A stretch of 46,375 nt of DNA, from the NCBI GenBank assembly GCA_945952445.1, contig CAMFIG010000013.1:1-46375 (forward strand), given 5' to 3'. Made by a program: the position numbers and the translations under genes. Position 1 is the first letter of the stretch, and the number at the start of each line of letters is the position of its first letter. This stretch comes from an uncultured Chlamydiae bacterium. GTDB lineage: Bacteria; Chlamydiota; Chlamydiia; Chlamydiales; Rhabdochlamydiaceae. The notes under the pieces were generated by a model. It did not search any database. It was given only the letters and a program-made list of their open reading frames with translations, and had not been told where the DNA came from. Below are positions 9,013 through 16,223 of the stretch, in pieces.

Positions 9013-9210
9013 GTAAGCGGTAAGCCGAGGCATCTTTTTTTGGCCAATAAGCTTTCTTCGTAGAATGCCGTCTTTCTTTTTAAGCACAGGAGGTGTTATG
9101 AACGATCTATGGAGAGAGCGAGTCAGATTGTACAAAGAAAGTGGAAAGAGTGTGAGGAGCTGGTGCCGTGAGTAGGGAGTGTCAGTCTCTAGCATGCGGT
9201 AGTAAAAGCG
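9013..9210 (+). pseudogene. IS66-type TnpA remnant with left tip
   Basis: The sequence GTAAGCGGTAAGCCG at 9013 resembles the GTAAGCG tip of IS66-family inverted repeats. Downstream, a well formed ribosome site (CAGGAGG) precedes ATG 9098, giving MNDLWRERVRLYKESGKSVR then SWCRE-stop-GVSVSSMR-stop-stop-KR. Family members read SWCxxQGVxxxxFYYWRKR here, so the stops sit where Gln and Tyr-Tyr codons would be. The remnant breaks off after about 35 codons. TnpB and TnpC are absent. Confidence 0.7.
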
Positions 9211-9239
9211 ACTGCATGCATAAAGGGCTTTCAAACAGT

Positions 9240-9376
9240 GTCCTTGAATCTATGGGGTATATCTCAACGATGACTCTAGTATGTGCTAGGTCATAGTGAT
9301 GGTGAACTGCCGTATACGGATCCGTACGTACGGTGGTGTGAGAGGACGGGAGTCTTATGACTCCCTCCTGCTCGAT
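9240..9376 (+). mobile_element. 3' end of a group II intron (domains V-VI)
   Basis: CCGTATACGGATCCGTACG, then TACGGTGGTGTGAGAGGACG and a GGGAGTCTTATGACTCCC hairpin ending in CTCGAT match the usual 3' terminus of bacterial group II introns: domain V with its self-complementary CGTAT/GTACG arms, domain VI, and a terminal AT. The splice boundary would be at 9376/9377. No reverse transcriptase/maturase frame and no 5' domains I-IV are present, so it is a truncated, immobile relic. The flanking sequence at 9377 reads in frame into the transposase relic, suggesting that the intron had inserted into that gene. Confidence 0.75.
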
Positions 9377-9606
9377 CCTAAAAGCTTTTTCCAGTGCATG
9401 ATGTTGACAAGGCGATTAATCGAACCCGTTATCGGTCAGTTATCTGAGAGATTTCATATTGAAAATTAGAGCTTGTGATTGGTGGCATCAGGCGTCTTGC
9501 TTTTGGCGAAAGCTACTAACCCATACAGTATATGTGAAAATTGCTCGTGATTTAGGACATGCACCTCTCCAATTCGAATACCTCATATAGGTCAATTAAA
9601 AGTTGC
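9377..9606 (+). pseudogene. Transposase C-terminal relic (same family as 851-977)
   Basis: From about 9404 the frame reads LTRRLIEPVIGQLSERFHIEN, with a frameshift or stop, and then resumes as RACDWWHQASCFWRKLLTHT and VYVKIARDLGHAPLQFEYLI with a stop. This is the C-terminal part of a DDE transposase; my recollection is of an IS982-like family, not certain. At least one frameshift inactivates it. The right tip (ATTAAAAGTTGCAC near 9596) ends just before the 73-bp repeat, so the element border coincides with the duplication border. Confidence 0.65.
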
Positions 9607-9615
9607 ACATGGCAT

Positions 9616-9688
9616 GTATTTTTACTCATGCAGAAGGCGTTGAATCTCTTGAAGTGATCCTGACATCTTCTTTAGGACTTGCCATGTG
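9616..9688. repeat. Right direct repeat flanking the Rhs island
   Basis: This is a copy of 3600-3672 with one mismatch (CATGCAGAAGG here, CATGCAAAAGG on the left). It holds the last ~14 codons of the Hpt-receiver gene as a headless fragment and, on the other strand, the genuine C-terminal codons of PelG. The extended homology runs to 9801. The junction with the transposase relic lies at 9615/9616. Confidence 0.92.
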
Positions 9689-11065
9689 GAGGCGCTTGAC
9701 TGTGTTTGTGATAAAAATATGATAGTTGAGCTTGGAGAGAAATCGAACAAGCAGGATCGCCGCAAAAAAGAAAGTCAAAATACTTGCAAGGCAGTAGCCA
9801 AGACCGTAATACAGAAAGCCGAGCTTTTTCAGGGCTAAGGTGAAAATGGTGTTACTGAGAAATAAGCATAGGGATATTTTAAGAGCGTTATTTTGGCTGT
9901 CAAAGTAGGAAAAAAGAATCACGATAAAAAATATAAGAGCGAGAAAAAAAGCTCCTAGTGTTCCAAGGCGGAAGATGCTCAGCTCTAAAAAGTCTCTCCC
10001 TATCCATGAAAAGAGGCTAGGGGCCAAAGCAATAATGGAAAAGCTGATACACCCTTGTAAGATGAAAAATGCTCGGCTGTTGCTGAAGATTTTCTTCTGG
10101 ATGTTCTCTTTTTCTTCTTCGATGAAGGCAAGAGGGGCGTTGCGTTCAATGTGGTTGATATAGAGGATGTACGATTCGAAGAAGTTCGTCTCTAAGCTAA
10201 AGGTGAATAGGGCAAGGCCTGGGATAATCGTTAGATAAGAGAAAAACATCGCTCCATCATAAGTAGGATAAGTACTCAGATTATTGGAATAGGTGATCGC
10301 TTCAGGAGCTCCCCACATGATGATCTTATCAACCCACATCCCTGCAAATAGAAAAAACCCGCTCCAAAATAGCTGTTTATATTTGCGAAAGTAAAAGGGG
10401 AACGCATAGGGAGTCTGATAGCGATAAGGATATTCTGCAAAAATAGCAGACTGTTGAGAAAATAAGAGCAAAGCAAGGCCGATGTTCATCCCTCCTAGAA
10501 GTCCTTGAAATCCGTAGTTTTGTCCTAAAGAATAGGCAGAAAAGATGGCAGCAGCCATGCCTAAAAGCCAGCAGAGGGTGATAGCGCGAAAGTTCCGGAT
10601 GCTGCCTAAATACAGCATGGCGATCCAGATTTGAGATAGCAAAGAAAAGTTGACGATACTTAAGATGATAGAAAAGCGAGTTAAATCTGCATAGAAAGAG
10701 TAAAATAGGGTGGCAAAGATAAGAGCAGGGCATAGGGTAAATAGAAGACTATAGATCAAAATTCCAGGAACTGGGGAAGGTGTTTTTGCATAGAGGCAGT
10801 CCGCTACATAGCGAGCAGAGACCATATAAAAAGGGGCTGCTATGATAAACGAAAAAAAAGAGTTATAGATAAAAACAGATTGGAATTCTCTTAGCGTTTC
10901 CAGCTCCAATCTAGGATAGGAAAGAGAGGTGATCGCAGACATACAGATCACAATCATGATCCAAGGCCCCACCGCAACGACTGCCGAATGGAAAAAAGCG
11001 CGGATGACTCCTGATAGATCGTTTTTATCTGTAAGTTTTCTCAAAACAAAACCAATGCCTGCCAT
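9626..11065 (-). CDS. pelG: Pel polysaccharide inner-membrane transporter PelG
   Basis: PelG is the polytopic MOP-fold protein that, with PelD, PelE and PelF, forms the Pel synthase/translocase complex in the inner membrane. The N-terminus MAGIGFVLRKLTDKNDLSGV and the following AVGPWIMIVICMSAI are typical of PelG. About 12 hydrophobic segments spread over 479 residues, close to the family's ~456. I take ATG 11065 as the start because family members begin with MAGIGF; a GTG at 11074 would instead make a GTGA overlap with the pelF stop. The last codons lie in the flanking direct repeat and overlap the former end of the receiver gene. Confidence 0.95.
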   Translation of the reverse strand: MAGIGFVLRKLTDKNDLSGVIRAFFHSAVVAVGPWIMIVICMSAITSLSYPRLELETLREFQSVFIYNSFFSFIIAAPFYMVSARYVADCLYAKTPSPVPGILIYSLLFTLCPALIFATLFYSFYADLTRFSIILSIVNFSLLSQIWIAMLYLGSIRNFRAITLCWLLGMAAAIFSAYSLGQNYGFQGLLGGMNIGLALLLFSQQSAIFAEYPYRYQTPYAFPFYFRKYKQLFWSGFFLFAGMWVDKIIMWGAPEAITYSNNLSTYPTYDGAMFFSYLTIIPGLALFTFSLETNFFESYILYINHIERNAPLAFIEEEKENIQKKIFSNSRAFFILQGCISFSIIALAPSLFSWIGRDFLELSIFRLGTLGAFFLALIFFIVILFSYFDSQNNALKISLCLFLSNTIFTLALKKLGFLYYGLGYCLASILTFFFAAILLVRFLSKLNYHIFITNTVKRLHMASPKEDVRITSRDSTPSA

Positions 11066-11070
11066 GATCG

Positions 11071-12546
11071 TCACCTTAGGGGTTGTAAAAATGCATTATA
11101 GAGTTGTTCGTAGTACAGCTGTTCTTGTGCGAATTGATAATGGGCTTGGATTCTTTGTGCGATATTTTGGCTGCAAGATTGATAGAAATCGGAATCGGTA
11201 AGAAGCCGTATGATTGCAGCTGCTGTGGCATCAGGGTCTGCTAAAGGAGTGACGATCCCTCCGGGACCAAAACGGGGAGACTCTAGATCGCTTCCATGGA
11301 TGATCTGATGGCAGGCGCCGACATGGGTTGCAACCGAGGGGATCCCTGCAGCTCCCGCCTCCAGCATGACAAGAGGCTGTGCTTCGCTCAAGCTCGTCAA
11401 GACAATGAGATCGATCATCGGCAGGTACTCTAGCAAGTCAACTTTTCCTGCAAAGGCAAGATAAGGGGAAAGATCCAAATGGGCGATGAGCTCTTGGCAG
11501 CTCTTTACATATTCAGGGTCTTCATCGATAGGGCCTAAGGCTAGAAACGAGACATCGGGGATTTGCTTTTTTACGATAGCGCAGGCTCTAATGAAAGACT
11601 TTACATCTTTGATCGGCACGATTCTTCCTATAAAAGCTACTGTAGAGGCTTTGGTTTTTTTTGGGCGAAGATGCCGGTATTTTTCTATGTCGATCCCGTG
11701 GACGACCGTAGAGGTTTTTTGCGGATCGGCTCCTCCTTGTAGCTGGATCTCTCGGTTGCCGTCAAAAGTAGAGAGAACAGCATCGGCGGATCGGTAGGCT
11801 GCATGGGCCATAGAAAAAAAAGCATGGAGCCAGAAATCTTTTAAAGAGACAGATTTATGTTCCACATCCAAGTTTAAAGAGCTCATGTCTGTGATCCAAT
11901 CTGCCATGGCAATTTCAATGCGTCGTTCATTGGAATAAACCCCATGTTCTGTGAGGATGCAAGGAACGTTCTGTTCGTACTTAGCTCGGCTAAGAAGAAA
12001 TCCGGCATATCCTGTACAGACGGCATGAAATACTTTAGCTTTAGGGAGTGGAGGCAATAACAAGGAGTAGATGCTGCGGCTTAATGTGAAGATTGTGGCA
12101 AAGTAGGCTTTAAAAGGTCCATGGGGGATCATCGTGTGGTAGAGTTCTATAAATAGGTCCCAGGATTCTTGCGATTCAGAGAGGATTTTTTTTCCTAGAA
12201 TATCTGCATGTTCTTGAAAAAACGCCATCAAAGGATGAAACCCTGTAAAGGAAGAGGAGCTCATGATCCCTTCAAAAAAAGGGCGGAAAACTTCTCGGAA
12301 ATTCTGAGGAGTTTTGGAAGCTCTTTGTCCAGAGGGCAGGTCTTGGACAATATAGGTGGTATGTGAAAGAACATTATCTGGAAGGTGATATCGTCGTGTG
12401 AGATCTGGGTGAGGTGGTGCTAAAGAAAGAACGTGGAACGTTTTTTTGGGATGGGATTTAATGAGCTCATGAATCCATTGGGACACTCCGCCGATGGAAT
12501 AAGGATAGGAGCCTTCGCAGAGAATGCAAATGTCCGCTTCATTCAT
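11071..12546 (-). CDS. pelF: Pel polymerase glycosyltransferase PelF
   Basis: PelF is the cytosolic GT4-type glycosyltransferase that polymerises the Pel chain from UDP-sugars. The start reads MNEADICILCEGSYPYSIGG then VSQWIHELI, the PelF signature (family: EGTYPYxxGGVSxW). The C-terminal Rossmann half carries FIGRIVPIKDV and the donor-site stretch SEAQPLVMLEAGAAGIPSVA with the EX7E pattern. Its 491 residues match the usual ~500. ATG 12546 with GGAGAAGAG upstream is preferred over a TTG at 12564. It sits 107 bp after pelE and is followed directly by pelG. Confidence 0.96.
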   Translation of the reverse strand: MNEADICILCEGSYPYSIGGVSQWIHELIKSHPKKTFHVLSLAPPHPDLTRRYHLPDNVLSHTTYIVQDLPSGQRASKTPQNFREVFRPFFEGIMSSSSFTGFHPLMAFFQEHADILGKKILSESQESWDLFIELYHTMIPHGPFKAYFATIFTLSRSIYSLLLPPLPKAKVFHAVCTGYAGFLLSRAKYEQNVPCILTEHGVYSNERRIEIAMADWITDMSSLNLDVEHKSVSLKDFWLHAFFSMAHAAYRSADAVLSTFDGNREIQLQGGADPQKTSTVVHGIDIEKYRHLRPKKTKASTVAFIGRIVPIKDVKSFIRACAIVKKQIPDVSFLALGPIDEDPEYVKSCQELIAHLDLSPYLAFAGKVDLLEYLPMIDLIVLTSLSEAQPLVMLEAGAAGIPSVATHVGACHQIIHGSDLESPRFGPGGIVTPLADPDATAAAIIRLLTDSDFYQSCSQNIAQRIQAHYQFAQEQLYYEQLYNAFLQPLR

Positions 12547-12653
12547 GTGGGTTCTCTTCTCCAATGCTTTTTAGTTTTGGGCATGCAGTGGGTATATGAT
12601 TACAGCCTTTACTGTAGGCAAGGTCTTCGGTTTTTTTCTAGGAAATTTTCACT

Positions 12654-13634
12654 TTATGCTCTTGATGCAATAGCGAGTTCTTGGTATCGATGCAGTTGAT
12701 ATAAAACTTCGAGATACCAGATATGGGCTATATGAGGGATGGTCTTTTCTTTTTTTTTGTATTCTTCATACCAAGAAATGTAAGGTAAAAAAGCACGGCT
12801 GTGGAAGAGAAGAGATCCGATGGCAAAATGTACTTTAAGATCACTCGGAAAAGATTTTAAATATTCCCGATATAAAAGAAGCGCTTGGTTTTGATGGTCT
12901 TTTTTTCTGTGAGAGTCGAAAACATCGCAAGAAGAGACCAGGTCATGAAACTGCGCGAGCTTTAGGATCCAAACGGGATCGAGACGCCGATTTTGCAAGA
13001 GGATCTCTTGCATCTCTTTTTCTAAATCATCATCGATTTTAGCGACGATGGCAGCAGCTTGGATACGGACAGTATTTGCAGGGTCGTTTAGTGCTCTTCG
13101 TAAAATAGAGAAGTAAGAAGGATGAAAATCTTTGACAATCACATCGAGAACGGCTTGTTTTTGCTCTAAGGAGCCATAAGAGAATAGGTCGTGGAAAGAA
13201 GATGGCTCTTTCATCTGCTGGTAATCATCAAGGCCGGCAGAAATCCTTTGAAAAATAGAAGACGCAGGAGAGACGCTGGCTTCAGGAAAGAGTTCAGAAA
13301 GCCATATCTCCATAGGGGTTGCCTGTCTTTTAAGCAGGCAATAGAATCCACTTTGTATAAGAAAGCCTAAAGCTCCGAGAGGACCTGCTCCAAAAACAGC
13401 TAGAATACATAATAAAAAGTGGCGTATATCTTTTCCTTGGAAGTACGACTGGATGGCAAGAGACAATAGCATACCCAAAAAGATGCCATGATAGATAAGG
13501 AGAGCTGGCGTATTGATGAAGGATTGGAAGTACAAATAGAAGAGTGTTATTTCGTAAACTAGGGAAAGAGCAGCGAGAAGGACAGGCTCTAGCAGGTTGG
13601 AATCCGGCAAGGCTTGGTGTCTTTTTTCTGTCAT
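12654..13634 (-). CDS. pelE: Pel complex inner-membrane TPR protein PelE
   Basis: The 326-residue protein has two or three N-terminal membrane segments (LLAALSLVYEITLFYLYF, LLIYHGIFLGMLLSLAI, FLLCILAVFGAGPLGALGFL), then a cytosolic helical region with TPR/HEAT-like repeats (SFHDLFSYGSLEQKQAVLDV, ILRRALNDPANTVRIQAAAI). Length, topology and position between pelD and pelF match PelE (~329 aa), which binds PelD and supports PelF activity. It starts 3 nt after pelD with GGAGG upstream. Sequence conservation of PelE is low, so the call leans partly on synteny. Confidence 0.88.
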   Translation of the reverse strand: MTEKRHQALPDSNLLEPVLLAALSLVYEITLFYLYFQSFINTPALLIYHGIFLGMLLSLAIQSYFQGKDIRHFLLCILAVFGAGPLGALGFLIQSGFYCLLKRQATPMEIWLSELFPEASVSPASSIFQRISAGLDDYQQMKEPSSFHDLFSYGSLEQKQAVLDVIVKDFHPSYFSILRRALNDPANTVRIQAAAIVAKIDDDLEKEMQEILLQNRRLDPVWILKLAQFHDLVSSCDVFDSHRKKDHQNQALLLYREYLKSFPSDLKVHFAIGSLLFHSRAFLPYISWYEEYKKKEKTIPHIAHIWYLEVLYQLHRYQELAIASRA

Positions 13635-13637
13635 ATT

Positions 13638-14543
13638 TCATCCTCCGCTTTTTTTGCTTAAGGCGGTGCCAAGCCAAGAACCGATAGTGCGCAGTAACAT
13701 CAGATTTAAGGTAGTAATATGTAAAAAGGGGATCTCTTCTACTTTGAGGATCCCTAAGGTTTTTGAAGAGTTCTTATCTAAAATAGGGACAGCTAAGAGA
13801 CCTTCTTGTGCCAAGGTGTTTGGATGCGTTAACAGAGAGATGCTGTTGTTTTGAAGAAACACTTCTTGGTAGAGCAGAGATTCCGGTGTGATCGTCTTGG
13901 AAAAAACCTCTTTTTCTTCCCATCCTTGTGTGGCTGCGCAGGAAAGTAGAGAGTCTTTGAAAAGAAAAATAGAAAATTTTTGGGGGGAGATTAGTGCTTG
14001 GATGAGGTGTTGGGCCCCTTGGATCACCTCCTCCGGATTTTGGAGTTGCTGGATCGATTCTATCATCATGCATGTGGTTTGAATGTTGGAAACCACTCGC
14101 ATTTCTAAGTGTTCTTTGATTTTTTTTAGACCTTCATAGCTTTCAGCGATTGTCTTTTCTTTTTGCTCCGACTCTTGGACTTGTTTTTGAAGATCTCTAT
14201 TTTGCCGGATACGCCTCATGGCAATTTCGCCAAGGATAGTGGCAAAGATAAACCATAAGATGGGGAGTTTCATGATGGTAAAAAAATATTCAAATTGATC
14301 TTGGAGTACATTGTGGACGGGTAGAGGTCCTATTAAAAATAGTGCAGAAGATATAAAAGCTGCGATGAGGCCTTCTTTTGTGCCGTATTGCGTAGCTACG
14401 AGAAGGACGATAACCCAGAAGGGGTGCAATGGTGTATTAGAGAAATTCAAGGGAAAGTCATAGATCCAAGCAATCAGCGTTGTAAGAAGAAAAAAGAGGC
14501 ATATCTCGATATAGACTGTAAACTGTATTTTAGCAAGTTTCAC
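13638..14543 (-). CDS. pelD: Short PelD lacking the c-di-GMP-binding GGDEF module
   Basis: Four N-terminal membrane segments (about 10-100; FFLLTTLIAWIYDFPL, FWVIVLLVATQYG, GLIAAFISSALFLIG, LPILWFIFATILGEIA) are followed by a coiled coil (about 110-145) and a GAF-like domain (about 155-295, with KFSIFLFKDSLLSCAATQGW and LLAVPILDKNSSKTLGILKV). This is the PelD architecture, but the protein stops at residue 301. Pseudomonas PelD runs to 455 and carries a degenerate GGDEF with the RxxD inhibitory site that senses c-di-GMP. That module is absent, and the next gene starts 3 nt later, so no lost reading frame hides it. The start is GTG with AAGGAG upstream. Confidence 0.9.
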   Translation of the reverse strand: MKLAKIQFTVYIEICLFFLLTTLIAWIYDFPLNFSNTPLHPFWVIVLLVATQYGTKEGLIAAFISSALFLIGPLPVHNVLQDQFEYFFTIMKLPILWFIFATILGEIAMRRIRQNRDLQKQVQESEQKEKTIAESYEGLKKIKEHLEMRVVSNIQTTCMMIESIQQLQNPEEVIQGAQHLIQALISPQKFSIFLFKDSLLSCAATQGWEEKEVFSKTITPESLLYQEVFLQNNSISLLTHPNTLAQEGLLAVPILDKNSSKTLGILKVEEIPFLHITTLNLMLLRTIGSWLGTALSKKSGG

Positions 14544-14555
14544 AACAGCTCCTTG

Positions 14556-16223
14556 TTAATAGCGCCCGGTCAGGGAAAGGGTGACATAGATTGCTTGCGC
14601 CCCTTGCACCGTTATACTCGGAAACTTATATGCAGACAATGTAAACTCCAGCCCATGAGGACAAGGCTTTATGTATTTCATGTCGATCCCATAGGTGCTG
14701 TCATTGGTGCCAAGGCGATTGAATGTTTCTCCTGCAAATAAGGTGAGATACAAACGGTTTCTCAGCGTATAGAACAGGTAGGCACGGAAGCTGTGGTCTT
14801 CAAAGCTTGTTAAAGGCACAGGCTGGTAGGGAAGGCCATCGACGCCGATTTTGACAGCATGATGTCTGACATATTCTGCGTCGATTCCATAGTTCAGAGC
14901 AAAAGAGGGGTTTGTGGTCGTGCAGTAGAGGAAAAGCTCGCCTTCAAACAGGATGGAAGTGTAACCGTTGGGCACCCCTGTAATACCCACTCTTCGCCCT
15001 CCGCTGCCAAGACTCCACTGAAGATATCGATTCACGGTGGCATCGATTCGGAATGTTGCTATGTCTTCCCGCCCATGATACGCAAAGGCTTCAAATACCT
15101 CCCAGCAAGGACGATGCCAGTCTAGATTGAGAGTACAGCGGCCTTGGAGTGCTGGGAAAAGCCAAGATCCCTCTACGCCTGCTCCGAAGACCCCTGTCTC
15201 TTGCTCATAGAGCGTTGCTTTCATAGATTGCCCTTGGGTCCAGGCACTGCGAAGAAAAAGGTCTGCTTGGTATCGATTCCCGAAAAAAGACGTTGGGAGT
15301 CCTTGGTTGTTTACAATAGACTTTAGTTTTCCTCTCCAAAATTGGTAGTCGGCGCCAAGGTAGATCGTGCGAGAGCTGTTTTGTGAGAGGATCGCTTCCA
15401 TCTCGAAAGGAAATAGCCAAATCGTGGCATAATTGATGGTTTTTTGGAGTTGCCATCCAGTAGAGAGATAGGAAGAGTGGGGAGTATAAGCGTCATAGTA
15501 GAGAGTTTGGACATCATCATCCCAGGGGTATTGGGAGGAGAGCTCTTTAAGCTGCCAAATTTGCTGCTGGGGTTTTTGTTGTATTCCTAAGAGCTCTGTC
15601 TGGAGTAGGAGAACGTCCTTATCTTGGGGGTATTTCTTTAACAACTGATCAATAACGCATTCCGCCCTTTTATAGTCTCTTTCTTCAATGCAAAGACGGG
15701 CATAGGCAAGTTCTAAAGAAAAGGAGGTGGGGGCATCTGCTTCATAATCCGGGCAGATGTCAATATACAATGTCTGTTCTTGCTGTTTTACAGAAAAGAT
15801 AGAAGCTCTTTCGGGGACAAGGTAAAGAGTGTTGTAGCCATTAAAGAGCCCTTTGAGTAAATAGCTCAGCTTCTCTTGCACCTTAGCAAGGTCAGTGGAG
15901 TCGATCGGCTGGTTGAATATGAGATATAAAGAGCCATTTTGGAAAGTCTCTTGGTATTCAAGAGGGTAGGGGAATGTAATCGAGATTCTCCATGCGCCAT
16001 TTTCTAGATAAGAGGCTAAGATTTGAGGTTTTGCTTTGCCCGCAATCTCCTGTTTTTGTTCAGGGGAAAGAGGCTCTTGCGGCAAAGAGAGCTCTTCTTG
16101 AAAGTATTCTCCCATTTCCTGAGAAAATTCGAAGCGTTCGCTGGGAAGCGTACTTTCCGGCGCGACAGGTAAGTCAGGTGGGATATCTGCAAGAAGGGGC
16201 AATAAGCTAGATAAAAAGATCAT
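14556..16223 (-). CDS. pelB: Separate outer-membrane barrel half of PelB
   Basis: The 555-residue protein begins with a short signal peptide (MIFLSSLLPLLA), then a Pro-rich linker and a beta-rich domain (about 45-150, with GSLYLIFNQPIDSTD and NGYNTLYLVPERA), a short TPR-like region (about 155-240, with YARLCIEERDYKRAECVIDQ), and a C-terminal ~300 residues of alternating strands rich in aromatics, ending in YVTLSLTGRY as barrel proteins do. In Pseudomonas the TPR scaffold and the 16-strand export barrel are one 1193-residue PelB. Here the barrel is its own protein, with its ATG in an ATGA overlap with the TPR gene's stop. No pelC lipoprotein gene lies beside it. Confidence 0.87.
   Translation of the reverse strand: MIFLSSLLPLLADIPPDLPVAPESTLPSERFEFSQEMGEYFQEELSLPQEPLSPEQKQEIAGKAKPQILASYLENGAWRISITFPYPLEYQETFQNGSLYLIFNQPIDSTDLAKVQEKLSYLLKGLFNGYNTLYLVPERASIFSVKQQEQTLYIDICPDYEADAPTSFSLELAYARLCIEERDYKRAECVIDQLLKKYPQDKDVLLLQTELLGIQQKPQQQIWQLKELSSQYPWDDDVQTLYYDAYTPHSSYLSTGWQLQKTINYATIWLFPFEMEAILSQNSSRTIYLGADYQFWRGKLKSIVNNQGLPTSFFGNRYQADLFLRSAWTQGQSMKATLYEQETGVFGAGVEGSWLFPALQGRCTLNLDWHRPCWEVFEAFAYHGREDIATFRIDATVNRYLQWSLGSGGRRVGITGVPNGYTSILFEGELFLYCTTTNPSFALNYGIDAEYVRHHAVKIGVDGLPYQPVPLTSFEDHSFRAYLFYTLRNRLYLTLFAGETFNRLGTNDSTYGIDMKYIKPCPHGLEFTLSAYKFPSITVQGAQAIYVTLSLTGRY

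Larger units (their letters stand above)
8929..9615. mobile_element. Nested decayed mobile elements at the island right end
   Basis: This ~690-bp stretch has no intact gene. In order it holds a probable IS66-type left tip and dead tnpA (9013-9210), the 3' end of a group II intron (about 9240-9376), and a dead transposase C-terminus (9377-9606). It stops at the right direct repeat, which begins at 9616. All visible reading frames carry stops. Each piece is described separately. Confidence 0.75.

Noticed and set aside
14543-14556. A hidden pelC between the PelB barrel gene and pelD
   Set aside because: Only 12 bp separate the two genes, and no lipoprotein-type frame exists in the flanking overlaps.
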